A stretch of DNA of 27,936 nucleotides from Didymodactylos carnosus (lineage: Eukaryota; Rotifera; Eurotatoria; Philodinida; Philodinidae), in assembly GCA_905250885.1 (NCBI GenBank), contig CAJNOQ010001616.1, forward strand, positions 1,984-29,919, written 5' to 3'. Made by a program: the position numbers and the translations under genes. Numbering within the stretch: the first letter of the stretch is position 1; every line of letters begins with the position of its first letter. Under the pieces are notes generated by a model. That model saw only the letters and a list, made by a program, of their open reading frames with translations, was not told where the DNA came from and made no database searches. Positions 8,562 through 19,464 of the stretch are shown here, in pieces.

Positions 8562-9484
8562 CCGAGTGTGACAGAAGTTTTGTAACATCTTATGTTTTTC
8601 AAATATTTCAGCCTAGATACAACATAGATTATTTAAAATCTGTTTTCAAAAGATGTGCAGTTTAGTTCTTTACAAAATTGATGCTGACTATATTTTGCAG
8701 TAATGAAATTCTAAATTTCTAGAGGTCAAACACTTCGATGATACAAGTTCAACCACTTCCGATTGATTCTCAGAATGTTTTACGAATTTTTTTCTGTGCT
8801 AACGACAAATACTGAGAAGATAAGGTATTCATTTTTCGATAGTGTATCAACAACTCTTTCCAAGATATATAATATCTTCTCCACCCGGTATCTGTTAAAT
8901 AGTTTTGTTCTGTTGATGTAACCAAAAATTCTTTTATTTAATTTTGATCATGAAAATCGCTCCTTTGCAGCAATTGACTATTTCCTAACCCTATAAAAAT
9001 GTTTGTTCACTGTTTTTGGTAGGAAGAAAGACAAATCGTTTCGCATAAAACTTTATATTAATGATCTTTTCTGAGCGATAAATGGCTTTCTCATAGTTTT
9101 TTTCTGAAGACAGGGGGAAATCGCGCTATTTTTCGAAATATGACTTCAAAAAAAATGTCATTCAACGAGTAGAAGGTAGCAATGAAAATATCTAAGTATA
9201 AGCAATCAGTAGACATTTTTAAGGACAACCTATTGATGAATCGTATTTTATGAGCCCGATATTTGTTGGGATTCTACACACGAACAATTCCAAAATTCAG
9301 TGGGAAATGGTTGAACTTGATTCCATCGAAGTGTTTGACTTTTAGAAATTTAGAATTTCACTACTGCAAAATAGGGTCAACATCAATTTGCGCATCTTTT
9401 GAAAACAGATTGAATAATCTATGTTGTATCTAGGCCGAAATATTCGAAAAACATAAGATGTTGCAAAACTTCTGTGACACCCGG
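8562..9484. mobile_element. Foldback element with about 180-bp arms
   Basis: The arms 8562-8750 and 9308-9484 are inverted copies. The termini read inward as CCGAGTGTGACAGAAGTTTT and CCGGGTGTCACAGAAGTTTT, then continue with imperfect pairing through the AAACACTTCGATGG-like block. The interior (8751-9307) has no coding frame. The CCGGGTGT-type end resembles some Tc1/mariner-like termini, but no TA duplication is visible, so the superfamily is left open. Confidence 0.7.
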
Positions 9485-9489
9485 TATAG

Positions 9490-10454
9490 TGTCAAACTAT
9501 AAATATTCTGAAATCAAGCACATAGGACGCTATGGTAAGTATATCAGAATCAATTAACACTTCAAGTTGATCATGTTCTAATGGTGAAAGGCTTTTATAT
9601 ACTGATGATTTAAAATCTCATTAATACTTCATTTCAAGGCTTGAATGTTCATATATCGAATGTATATTGTTTACTTACTCGGAATGAGTGAAAACTGTAA
9701 ATACAGTGATGGGTTGAAAGTCCTAATAGCCGAAATAATGTCTCTTTCATGCTTTCGATGTTCTATATATATATAGACAAAATCACAGCGGCCGAAGATA
9801 GTTGAAAGAATGTGAAAGAATTTTATAAAAGAAAGATAAGGAAATTTTTAACAAGTTAACAAACAAAGATGTTTCTTACCTAATAAAATCTATATTCTAG
9901 ATGACCGCTGCTAAAGGATTGTAATCAATTAGAAACAATAACAAAAAACAAAAACTATTCAACTAAACTGAATTTTTTAACTAGTGCATCGCTCTGCTGT
10001 GTTTAGTTGATTTCATTTTTATCTCTTGTGATAAGACTCTTATTATGTTTTTTTTATTTTATCTAATAAATATATGCTTTGGTTATAGTTATATAGAAGC
10101 TACCTTAAATTTTCATTTTCTTAGGTAAGCAATGATTTGTTTCGCTGATGGATCGATCATACGCTGTCTACTGCATAAAGGAAACCAAAGCACATATTAT
10201 CGTATTTGAATAGAACGAAAGAGACAGAAAAAAAAGTGAATTTTCTTGCTATATCGTTCTCTTAACGTATCATTCGGTTTTAACGTGGTCAGTGACGTAT
10301 ATATATATATACACGAGGAACAGGAAAATATTGTTTTTCTCTATCTTCCCTCTGTGCACGTTACAAGCTTGAATATTCTTCTCTTTCTCTTTCTCCTTCT
10401 CTTTCATCTTGCAACAGGTCTAGTGTATTCACATTACAATGTGCTTTATATATA
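9490..10454. other. AT-rich intergenic stretch, no gene seen
   Basis: No supported exon. It holds short (AT)n tracts near 9764-9776 and 10299-10312 and pyrimidine-rich CTTTCTC repeats at 10380-10405. The open frame 10246-10554 has simple-sequence composition and runs into the Helitron, so it is not called. Confidence 0.55.
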
Positions 10455-11706
10455 TCTATCTTCTATATATATAAAGAAGAATGTTTGTCTATTCTTTATG
10501 CATTTGGTCCCTGTAAGAGCCAGCGTCAACAAATTTTCTATGGCATATCCTTAGGTGCAGAGGAAGGTCGGGATGGAGTCGGCGCGAACTTGAGAGGTTC
10601 GGAGATTCTTCCGCCCCCCCTCCCCATTTTTGAAAAATTGCAGAAAACTTTCTAATTTTTCAAAAATTTTGGAGAATTTTCTACAATTTCTGGAATACTC
10701 TCCTTCTACCTATACCACTTCGCCTCGTCCTGGAGTGAAGGGCTGCTTTTCGATTCAAAACTTTTATCTCTGGAGTACTTAGTAATCCCGTTGTTGGAGC
10801 ACTACAGTAAGTGTCCCATCCAAAGAGCCCGTATGCGATTGTCGTCTCAATAACTCGAGAACGAAAGGGGATAAAAACTTGAGATTTTCGTCATTGAATT
10901 GAAGAGATTCTAGGGTATGAAAGTATGCTCAAATTTGATTGATCTATTTGCCGACCAATCGTATTTGAGCATACTTTCATTGTTAGTAATATCCTTTTGA
11001 TCAAGTTTTCGAAGGAGCAAAACGGTGACAACGTTTTACAAAGAAGCTTTTTTTAACTCCAAACTAATGTAGGAATGAGTCAAATAGAGGTGGCAAAACG
11101 GTCGCAGGACCAAAAGTTTATTGCAGGGACAGGAACCGAAATTGTTTTTGACCGCCGGGGCCAAGACGGGACCGTGATCGAAACTTTTTTCTGACCGAAA
11201 TTGGAACCCGGACCAAAATTTTTTACCAGAACCACAAACAACACTTTTTTTATTAGAAATGATAATTTTTACGATCGTGAAAGACTTCTATTGAATGTCA
11301 TTTTGTCACAACTCATGTATTATAAGTATTCTTCTAAGACACTGCAAAAATCATTGAGTCGAGATAGTAAAGTTGGTTCCGGGGTCGGGAACGGGATCAA
11401 AACTTTTCTTTGGGGTGGAATCGGGATGGGACTAGGACGATACCGGCAGGACCAGGGTCAGATCGGGACGGAACGAGATCGGCTTGTCCTGCTCATGTCT
11501 CGATTCAAAACGTTCACCAAAGGGATTTATCAGAGTGATAATATTAAAATGCCAAAACAAAAAGAAGGTGAAAAGAGGAAAAGATCCGAGCGCCTTTTGC
11601 AACATTCAAGACCGGTAACTTATAGGAAACCATAAGACCATCGTTTTCCAATATGTCAAGCATGAAATATCGAATTTTCCCGGGCAACGCCGGGTACTTT
11701 AGCTAG
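10455..11706 (+). mobile_element. Non-autonomous Helitron
   Basis: The 3' end shows the Helitron signature: a short GC hairpin (CCCGG-GCAACG-CCGGG, about 11679-11694), then TACTTTAG, then the terminal CTAG (11703-11706) followed by host T. The 5' end lies in TCTATCTTCTATATATATAAAG; the element should start at TC at 10455 or 10459, each preceded by A, giving insertion between A and T with no target duplication. The following AAGAATGTTTGTCT is a common feature just inside Helitron 5' ends in other genomes. No Rep/helicase is encoded. Inside are an inverted repeat (10917-10941 with 10957-10980) and degenerate GGGAC repeats. The open frame 11201-11635 is formed by those repeats and is not a gene. 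Confidence 0.72.
11095..11500. repeat. Degenerate GGGAC/GGACC-rich repeat array
   Basis: Words such as CGGGACCG, GGACCAAAA, CGGGATC and GGGACTAGG recur at irregular spacing on a background of AAATTTTTT runs. It is a decayed minisatellite carried within the Helitron. It creates a spurious 144-residue open frame rich in Gly and Arg. Confidence 0.55.
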
Positions 11707-12900
11707 TATAACATACATGTTAAGACTGTTGTCTGTGATGTCACGCTATCTTCGTTCTTTTCCTTCATATCAGTCGAAGAGTATAGCATACTCTTGTTTA
11801 GCGGAGCTAGTTTACAGAGAATTTGGCTAAGACAAACAGAGAGAGCAGCGACATCAGCGAAATTTTGCATGGCGAATAATCGTTATGGTCTAAGCAATTT
11901 TTTCTAACTCTTTTCAGTATAAGAATGTGTCTAGAATGCTAAGTACCAATGATATAATAACTTCAACAGAATGTGAAATTTACCCGTTGTCATTGATTAC
12001 ACAGGTATTACTCAACTTTTAACGTCTGCAAAATAAATTGAAAGGAAACAGCGGATGACAAAGGACTGTATTATAAATAGACCGTTTTCTCATCACTGCT
12101 TTCACTTCATAATTTTTTTCAACTATCTATGTAACTTGATCAACGGATTCCAGATGACTATTTGTGTTGCTTCATTATTTGTGGACGTCAATATTTCCTT
12201 TAATACACTCTCTTCTAAATTTGTAGAATTCGACGTTTCTTGGTAAACATTCGGTAAAAACACAAAAGATTAATTTTTGTCTTTTTTCTATTTGTGCCTT
12301 CTATAGTGCCTGAAAAACGTGAAATCGGTTTTATTAATCTACTGATTAGGCGTAAAATACTCCATAAAAGTATAGTGTTAATGCAGTAAGACTAGTTTAG
12401 AGCTACGCAACTATAGAATCTTTCAGAAGCTGCTTTTACAGAGTACGGTACAGTTGTCGTCTACTTTTGTTATTACAGTCTAATTGGATGGTAATCCAGA
12501 CAAAATTCAAACTAAATCCGACCGGATCCAGTCTCTGGGAACTGCAAGTACTACGGGTCATATACATTTTACAAAAAATCCTATTCTGATTGATACTCTA
12601 AGAATTTAATCGAGTTGTTATGAAACAGAGTTGGATTCAGTTAAGGTAATCTTTTAAACGTTGGCTCAATCGTCTCATTTCTGTGGTGATCCATGAAACG
12701 CCAACAATTGATATTTTATGATTATCCACTTTCGAAAAACCAATTAGGTATTGATTGTACACTGTTATATAATATAGATTTAGCAAATCCTACACGATTT
12801 TCTCCAATATCATATGTTGAATATAATCGTACGAAAAAATAATCATCTAATATCCAGATTAATTATGAATATTAGATGACTATTTTCTCAAATATTTTTA
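11707..12900. other. Intergenic stretch, no gene seen
   Basis: No exon is supported on either strand. The 63-residue frame at 12055-12246 has no recognisable domain. A short hairpin (TCATCTAATAT ... ATATTAGATGA) lies at about 12843-12880. Confidence 0.5.
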
Positions 12901-12908
12901 AATGTCAG

Positions 12909-13490
12909 AAAATGGTCAGATAACAGGCATTTAACTGCCGCCAGTAAAATTTTTAAACCGTTAGAAAATGTATTTTCTGAAACCTAAGGTACTATCACCT
13001 GCATCGATCCAAGGACCACAGACCACTTCTTCAAGGCAAATTTCTATGACTCGTATAATTGAAGAAGAGAAACACTGTAAATTATTTTAGGAAAATCAGA
13101 GTCACTCATACTAGTCATGACGGCAGAATAAAACGGTGAATGACTTGGTGACCATAAAATGCCTGTTAAATGCCAATTTATGATCAGTTTTTTGCCATTT
13201 TGAAATGGAGAAAAAACTGCCTCAAAACGAACATGTAACAGACACATTTATTTGGCATTAGTTAACGCGGTTTAATAAAAGGACGAAGATGCCATCTAAT
13301 GGTGTTCGTAAAATGATATTTTTTCGGACATTGCCTATAAACTGGCATTATTTTCACCGTTATTTCAAAGTCAAAAAATTGTCATTATAATGGCTGTTAA
13401 ATGCCAATTTTCATTCGATTTTCACACAATTAACAGGCCACTTGTTGGCAGACTGTTAATGGACAATTAAATGTCAGTTTTCATCGACTT
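12909..13490. repeat. Dispersed repeats of a TGTTAAATGCCAATTT motif
   Basis: The word GCCTGTTAAATGCCAATTT or a near copy occurs in direct orientation at about 13160-13180, 13391-13412 and 13457-13485. It appears inverted at about 12926-12945 (AACAGGCATTTAACTGCC), and TTGGCATTAGTTAA-type halves lie in between. The spacing is irregular, suggesting a decayed element built of short subrepeats. The minus-strand frame at 13044-13247 is repeat-derived. Confidence 0.5.
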
Positions 13491-13499
13491 GGATTTGAA

Positions 13500-14060
13500 C
13501 TATCTATGTGATCGGCACCTTGAAATACACTGTACGAAATATACCAGTTATTCACTGTTCTGGTAATTATTATTTGTTGTAATGATGTTACGATAAATGT
13601 TTGGTTACCAATTGTAAATGTTATATTCGAAAATGAAGATAACACGCATGACTGACAATTAACGGTATACTAAACACAAAACAAACTCAAGAAGAGACGT
13701 GAGTGATGCTTCGAACGGTCCGATAGCGGAATCGATCTAGTATTTAAGTACAATGAGTCACAGACACATCCTCACCACGTAAAACGAAGACGACAGTACT
13801 AAGATGAGACGCCCTCTCTAGGAAATACATAAGGCTCATTCGTAATGCGAGAAAGAAATTTAAGTTCTCACATTCAAGAGACCTGTGCATTTTCTGACCA
13901 GATCATACATCCTACGAAAAACAAACTACTCATGATGCTGTAGTTCGTAAAAAATTTCAAAAATGTTTACTAAGCCTAACTTAAAACAAAAAGCAAAAGA
14001 AATTTGATGGACTTTTCGATTTGAACTTTTTATTACTCCGGTTTTCTCATATGCCTTATT
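13500..14060. other. 3' intergenic stretch, no gene seen
   Basis: I see no exon or repeat structure strong enough to call between the motif repeats and the poly(A) signal of the minus-strand membrane-protein gene. Confidence 0.5.
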
Positions 14061-14062
14061 CA

Positions 14063-14068
14063 TTTATT
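14063..14068 (-). promoter_or_regulatory. Poly(A) signal AATAAA of the membrane-protein gene
   Basis: TTTATT on the plus strand reads AATAAA on the minus strand, about 34 bases after the stop codon at 14102-14104. It supports the open frame above it being the true last exon. Confidence 0.6.
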
Positions 14069-14101
14069 CCAGATATACACATTTTACATTTTGGGATTTT
14101 G

Positions 14102-14401
14102 TCAAATTTCTTCATCTTCGAACGTCACTGAATTTCGTACTGATTTTCCTGTTGTTTGACTAGAAGCAGATAGTCTTGTTTCAGCTGAAATAGGCTTAAA
14201 AGATTTCTTTTGCTTGTAAATATAAAATACAAATATTGAGAGGAGAGCGAAAATAATAATCGCGATTGAGATCGAATGCGAATACTGGTCACTTCGCAAC
14301 TGGCTTGAGGCAGTGGTGAGGGGCGTTGTATGGAAAAATGTACTAGAACAACAAATCAGTTTTGGATCATTAACAGACAATGGTTTATAACTATTTAGCC
14401 T
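14102..14401 (-). CDS. Last exon (3 of 3) of putative type I membrane protein: transmembrane segment and tail
   Basis: Encodes residues 249-347 of the proposed protein. It starts after an acceptor AAGTTACAG|AGG in phase 0, matching the phase of the upstream donor at 16607/16606. The pyrimidine tract is poor, so the boundary is the weakest of the model. It begins with a juxtamembrane part containing a CC pair (265-266) and a Ser/Thr-rich stretch. One clear membrane helix follows (ISIAIIIFALLSIFVFYIY, about 292-310), with a positive stop-transfer KQKK, placing the Ser/Thr-rich tail in the cytosol. The tail ends in acidic EDEEI. A poly(A) signal follows the stop. No family is recognised. Confidence 0.55.
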   Translation of the reverse strand, partial: RLNSYKPLSVNDPKLICCSSTFFHTTPLTTASSQLRSDQYSHSISIAIIIFALLSIFVFYIYKQKKSFKPISAETRLSASSQTTGKSVRNSVTFEDEEI

Positions 14402-14841
14402 CTGTAACTTTCTTAAAATACCGATAATTTCCAACTATTAGCTAAAATGTTTTCTTTTAATTTTCTTTTTGGTCAGTCTGTTCATTCAATGGTTCAACTT
14501 TTTTAGGTCAAAGGCCATATTACTTTAACGTTTTCCAGTGCTATGAAAGCGCTAACTTAGAGTGCTGCTTACATGAATAGCCACGTCAGAGAAGAGTGAT
14601 AGAGTACAAACAGACTTTATTTGGTTTACGTTAACTGATCGTTGGTCGTTTTTCGAGTCCATGCTGTTGATGCGTCACTGTTGTCACGCATATTTTGCTT
14701 CTGCTTTTTGTAGAGTTTTTCCTAAATTGATGCATCCCACATAATATGTACTACATAAGAGTACTTCTTGCGGTTAATGACTCTAATTGCACCCTTTTGT
14801 TTTGTTCTCATGTATGTGTATAAATACTCGCGCATTACTTA

Positions 14842-15419
14842 CGAGGGAACCTTTCCAAGTGTCCAATGGCTTTTTCCTTAAAACAAATACGATTTTGGCT
14901 CATCTTTGATGCTGACCATGAATCTGATATCCGTTTCTGCTACTAGACCTTTCTGGGGTGGGTCGTTGAAATCAGGGTGTCCAAAGATTTGCCATAAACT
15001 TCCAGCTGAATATATTTTTGCCAATGCCAAATTATAGAGCACGTTGAATTACCTACGTGGAAAAATGTTCAGAACCAACGAACGAGTTTTCGCAGAGATA
15101 GAGAAATTTTACTTTCTAATCCAGTAGGGAATCAAAATATTTCAGGTTTTTGAACCCTAGAAGTTTTCTATCCTTGCGAAAACTTGTTCGTTGGTTCTGA
15201 ACATTTTCTCACATAGGTAATTCAACATGCTCTACAATCTGGCAGTGCCAAAAATATGTTCAGCTGATAGTTTATAGCGGGTCGGATACCCTGATTTAAA
15301 AGTCCAAGAAAGGTCTGGCAGCAGAAACGAATACCAGATTCGTGATCAGCATCAAAGATACGCGTCAACTGTATCTGTTTTAAGGAAAAAGTGATTGCAC
15401 ACTTGGGAACGGTCCCTCG
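14842..15419. mobile_element. Foldback MITE, CGAGGGAACC family (TTA target duplication)
   Basis: The arms 14842-15113 and 15148-15419 are near-complete inverted copies, and the element is almost all stem. The termini are CGAGGGAACC on the left and CGAGGGACCG on the right (read inward). The flanks are TTA at 14839-14841 and TTA at 15420-15422, a 3-bp duplication. The same terminal sequence and a 3-bp duplication are seen in the element at 22150-22751, so they define a family. The 3-bp T-N-A duplication resembles PIF/Harbinger elements. It lies inside intron 2 of the minus-strand gene. Confidence 0.8.
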
Positions 15420-15634
15420 TTAGTTCTCTTGTTTCAAGCTGTGCTTTTTGAGTTGGATTTTTTCGGGCTTGTAAAAGATTCGGCAAGGAACCAGTTTAAA
15501 GCTATTCTCTTTGTTAAAAGTACAGAGTTACTCAATCCAGCGTAGAGATCAGTAGCAGCAGGTTAGAATAAGGAAAAGTGCGTTAATAATTCAATATGGA
15601 AAATACGACAGGCATAAGTATATATAGGCCATCA

Positions 15635-16507
15635 TTTCAAAACTATTTTTTTCTTATTCAGCCTCGAAAGCTGAATAGAAAAATGATATTTGATCAGTTC
15701 GGAAATTAAAAGTTTCTTCACCATAGCCGTCGCTATCTGACGGTCTTAGGTGCGAGCATACAATTTGCTAAACCTATCTAGTTTTTTGTGTAAGTCATTG
15801 GAACATTCATTACGTTTCATTAGATTACCTGAGAGATCAGCTTTAACAGTATGCTTTACTTTTTTCAAAATCCTGTTTCATTGCTGAGAAAATTCATTTT
15901 TTCTAAATCTGGCGAAAAAGTAGGAATTCTGCCCGTAATTCTCAATTTTCTCCAACAGAACTCAAACTCTGTGTATTAAAAGCATCATATTTGGGATGGA
16001 CTGATGTGTATTTCGCAATTTTTATTTGATTTTTCATTTTTAGTGAGAATCTCGATGATTTTTCAACGTTAAAATTCCAAAAAATCAAAGTACGAAGTAA
16101 GTATAGGATAGAGATACATATCAGTCGATTTTGCTTTTGACCCCGATTCGGAATACGATATTTTTAATACATAGACGTTGAGTTCTGTTGGAGAAAATTG
16201 AGAATTACGGGCAGAATTCCTACTTTTTCGCCAGATTTAGAAAAAATGAATTTTCTCAGCAATGAAACAGGATTTTGAAAAAAGTAAAGCATACTGTTAA
16301 AGCTGATCTCTCAGGTAATCTAATGAAACGTAATGAATGTTCCAATGACTTACACAAAAAACTAGATAGGTTTAGCAAATTGTATGCTCGCACCTAAGAC
16401 CGTCAGATAGCGACGGCTATGGTGAAGAAACTTTTAATTTCCGAACTGATCAAATATCATTTTTCTATTCAGCTTTCGAGGCTGAATAAGAAAAGTAGTT
16501 TTAAAAT
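15635..16507. mobile_element. Large foldback element, near-perfect arms of about 330 bp
   Basis: About 330 bases from 15650 (TTCTTATTCAGCCTCGAAAG) are repeated almost exactly in reverse complement ending near 16493. Pairing then continues imperfectly inward to about 16025/16100. The very high arm identity suggests recent insertion or gene conversion between arms. The termini are A/T-rich and no target duplication is clear, so the superfamily is unassigned. No coding frame. It lies in intron 2, only about 100 bases downstream of exon 2 in gene orientation, so it would be transcribed and could fold into long dsRNA. Confidence 0.8.
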
Positions 16508-16606
16508 TATAAGCAGACTTTTCAGAAAAAACAGGATTTTAGCCGGCATCGTGAGATAAATTTTATATTAATTGCTTTAAAAGCTCTCCAGTGAGTGGAC
16601 CCTTAC

Positions 16607-17041
16607 CAGGTTTCTGAATATTTGGTCCGGCTTGGTGAGAGAGTTTTCCAATCCTGCACTAAAGTAATAACATTTCATCGAAACATAGTCGATATCAACT
16701 GTTTTCGTTTGACTAATAATCGCACAATACGGTTTCTTGTTGGCCTTATTTGGCGTGTGATAAACATAATAACACCACATATTCAATAACTTATTGTCAC
16801 GGAAAAATTGAACGTAATTTCTTTTTTCCGAAACTGACGTGAAACGAGAGTGAAATTCTTGGTCTGTGGACGAATAGTCGGCTAACCAAGCGATTTGTAA
16901 CCCTCCTACTGTTGAAAATTTTGTTTGAATGTCTTTCGGACCACTGCCGATGTTAGACGAATAAGATTTGATTTCCACTTTATCCGGTATAAAACCGTCG
17001 TTGGTGGTTGCTATTTCAAACATAATTTGTTCCTGGACATT
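16607..17041 (-). CDS. Middle exon (2 of 3) of putative type I membrane protein: ectodomain
   Basis: Encodes residues 104-248 (145 codons exactly). Acceptor CTCCTTGTAG|AATGTCC (17042/17041) has a good pyrimidine tract; donor AACCTG|GTAAGG (16607/16606) matches consensus. Both junctions are phase 0. The segment has no membrane helix and carries cysteines at 193, 209 and 227, consistent with a folded, disulfide-bearing extracellular domain. It could be read instead as starting at the internal ATG (17023), but the acceptor and matching phase favour an internal exon. I do not recognise the domain. The plus-strand frame 16595-16789 is its shadow. Confidence 0.62.
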
Positions 17042-17656
17042 CTACAAGGAGACATTTTATGAGCTGATGAGTAATTCCAGAATTGATACACAACTTTCTC
17101 CTTGTACGTAAGACAAAACCTCGGAAATAAAAGTTGTTAACAGAAATTTTAAGGAACTGTATGATTTGTTCAGTCACAAACTGTTACTTTTTGAAATCAT
17201 GGCCAAGATTTGATGAAAGTCATGTTATCCGACAACTATCGTTAACAACTGTGTCTGTCATACTCACGTTTGTAAAAAGCATGTTCTGTGTGTATACTGC
17301 AAAACCGTATTTGAACTGAATATATTAATTGACTATCGAATGCAAGAGAGGCATATTTCGCTTTTACAAATGGATTACTGAACCCTTGTCTTGTAAAAGT
17401 AATATCTCTTTTTCCAACTGGTTGGTGTCCACTGTTTTTATATATTTTTGTAGACTAGAATCTCTCCTTTCTAATGGAAAAAGAAATAAGTGTGTACGAT
17501 GTTTCTGGACTGATACTAGACATGCAACTAGGCCTGCAAAAGTTCAACGTTCCTTTTTGGCATTCTTTTTGAACGTGAACGCTAAAGCACGTTCGCGTTC
17601 CTTGATCGTGAACGCTGAACATGACGTTTTCTGAACGTGAACGCGAATGTTTTGGT

Positions 17657-17704
17657 GACGTTAACTTTATTATAATAACGTTAACTTTATAACGTTAACT
17701 TTAT
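17657..17704. repeat. Tandem repeat, TAACGTTAACTTTAT units
   Basis: Three units of about 15 bases (ACGTTAACTTTAT core), the second and third contiguous, lie within the hAT remnant downstream of the GAACGTGAACGC repeats. Confidence 0.75.
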
Positions 17705-17770
17705 TTTATATGAACGAAGTTGATCTTGTGTGGAATGGATAGTATTGCAAAACGTAATAAAACAATTTCA

Positions 17771-17890
17771 CCTAGTAGTATACCAAGTGAAACAGCTTTC
17801 TCCATTACCAGTTATATTTAGTGAAAAATCAACGCTCGTTTGTCCGAAATGGGTTACGATAACAAAGGAAAACGTATGTAGTTACTGTAA
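17771..17890 (+). pseudogene. hAT transposase C-terminal fragment, frameshifted
   Basis: Reading from 17771 gives PSSIPSETAFSITSYI before a stop at 17819. The neighbouring frame continues with SEKSTLVCPKWVTITKENV, which occupies the place where functional hAT proteins have a basic stretch followed by L.P.N(V/L). The SIPSE.AFS motif is the hallmark of the dimerization domain. Everything upstream of it, including catalytic residues, is missing between the terminal repeats. Dead remnant. Confidence 0.55.
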
Positions 17891-18238
17891 TGGTTTGAAT
17901 CAAGGAACTTTGGTTCCAGTGCCGGAAAAACCCAGTCTCCTGGTCAGGAAATCCTTGATGTGTTCTTGGAAGAATTAATATCTTGATCAGAGAATCAAGG
18001 GATATCCTTTTTACATTGCAATAAACCGATCACTGCCCTGACCAGACCATCTGATCCTTCACTAGAGTTTCTATTGATCAGATAAGACTAAGCAGAAATA
18101 TATACGTTGTTCCTACAGTACAAGCACAGAATTTTATATTTACTCCAGACGATATGAACACCGTTCGTATAAAGAAAGCTCATGTTCACCTATGCTGTAG
18201 CATTCAAGTTCGAGGAACGAAACGTTTTTGCAGACCTA

Positions 18239-19464
18239 TATACAGCGGTTGCGGTTAACTGTAAACACTGCAGAACTGTAAAACTGCCATAGTTAAAACT
18301 GGTACATTTGATAATTGAAACATCATAACTGTTATAAAAAGTTTATTTATACGGTAGATAGAATATCGAAAAAGAAAATCTATTTATTTTTACTCAGGAT
18401 ATTGTGTCATGTTCTTTTATGGGTCTTCTGATAAACTCTAGTTTTCATCCAGTCACATTCCCTAGTGATCGATTCTTACAAAAGAATCTGACAGGCATCT
18501 GATAAGAAACTTATAAGAATCCGAAATGACTCATATAAGAATCTTATTAGATTCTTATTGAATTCTTAAGAAGTCCGCACAAAAGTGACAAGAATTTGAT
18601 AAAAAACAGATAAGAATCAGTTAAGATTCCTGTAAGGATTCGACAAGAAAAGGACAAGAACTAACAAAAACTTCCAATGCTTTTTTTCTTCTTTAGTTAG
18701 CGTTATCGTTTATTAGTGAGTGTGTAAGAGGTTACGAGGCATTTTCAGAACGACCAGTCTTATCTATCTTGAAGAAACTTTGAAAAAATTTCCAAGAAAT
18801 CAGTGATGCTTATAAAGTATGTGCTTCTGCAAAATAAAACGGTGATTGACTTTTATTAAGAATTTCATAAGGAAGTGATAAGAAAGTGGTAGGAGCGTCT
18901 TATCAAAGTCATAACTCATTCTTATTTAAATTTTACCTCATAGCTCATTATGTTTTAAAACTTTAACTCTTTACCACAGATAGTGCGAAGCTCATCTCAT
19001 GTTCCAATTATTTTTTCGAAACAAAATATGCTTTTCTTCGAAAAATGCTAAAAAACGTATGTAAACAGTGTGTAAAAGTCGGTCTTTGATCTTAAAAACC
19101 TTCTCAGACCGAAAGTTTAACGTGAAAACACTTAAAAGGGATTTAGAACCTGACAAAGTATGAAGTATCTGTTATAAAAAGTTGAGCTCGATGGGACTAT
19201 TTTTTCAAGGAGTCGTAATGTGGCTGGATGAAAACTAGAGTTTATCAGAAAACCCATGAAAGAACATGGTACAATATCCTGAGCAAAAATATATCGATTT
19301 TCTTTTTTGAGATTCTATCTCCCGTTTAAATTTTTTCTAACAGTTATGATTAGTTTCGATTATCAGATGTACGAGTTTTAACTGTGACAGTTTTACCTGT
19401 AGCAGTTTTACTACAGCTTAGTAGTCACAGTTAACTGCTTTTTATTGAAACTGGTTCATATCTA
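18239..19464. mobile_element. Foldback element with AACTGT-rich arms, hAT-like
   Basis: The left arm (18248-18468) and right arm (19213-19438) are inverted copies of about 220 bases at high identity, including GATAAACTCTAGTTTTCATC at the inner edge. The right terminus, read inward, is TAGATATGAACCAGTTTC, then GCAGTTAACTG. That resembles the 6808-7415 family (TAGRCATGCAYCAGTT) and shares its AACTG-rich subterminal. The left terminus abuts the hAT remnant at 18238, so one may have inserted at the edge of the other; the left boundary is uncertain. The interior is rich in ATAAGAAT words. It lies in intron 1. Confidence 0.65.
18467..18660. repeat. Degenerate ATAAGAATC motif array
   Basis: ATAAGAATC and its variants (GATAAGAA, TAGATTCTTAT and inverted GATTCTTA) occur about a dozen times in under 200 bases, in both orientations, in the loop part of the foldback element. 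There is no constant period. It is likely a decayed short-motif array. Confidence 0.5.

Larger units (their letters stand above)
17529..18238. mobile_element. hAT element remnant with transposase dimerization fragment
   Basis: The termini read inward as TAGGCCTGCAAAAGTTCAAC and TAGGTCTGCAAAAACGTTTC, a hAT-type terminal repeat. Flanking octamers CATGCAAC (17521-17528) and TATACAGC (18239-18246) agree at 5 of 8 positions, and all three differences are transitions, as expected of an old 8-bp duplication. Inside, the plus strand from 17771 encodes PSSIPSETAFSITSYI, then a stop and a frame change to SEKSTLVCPKWV. That is the pattern of the hAT C-terminal dimerization region (SIPSE.AFS..). The interior also holds GAACGTGAACGC repeats. 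It lies in intron 1. Confidence 0.7.

Noticed and set aside
11201..11635. 144-residue open frame
   Set aside because: It is produced by degenerate GGGAC repeats within the Helitron; the composition is low-complexity and no domain is visible.
17043..17105. Possible hammerhead ribozyme (CTGATGA within a 9-bp outer stem ACAAGGAGA/TCTCCTTGT)
   Set aside because: The required GAAA after stem II is absent and no cleavage-site NUH is placed correctly. The left part overlaps the splice acceptor of exon 2.
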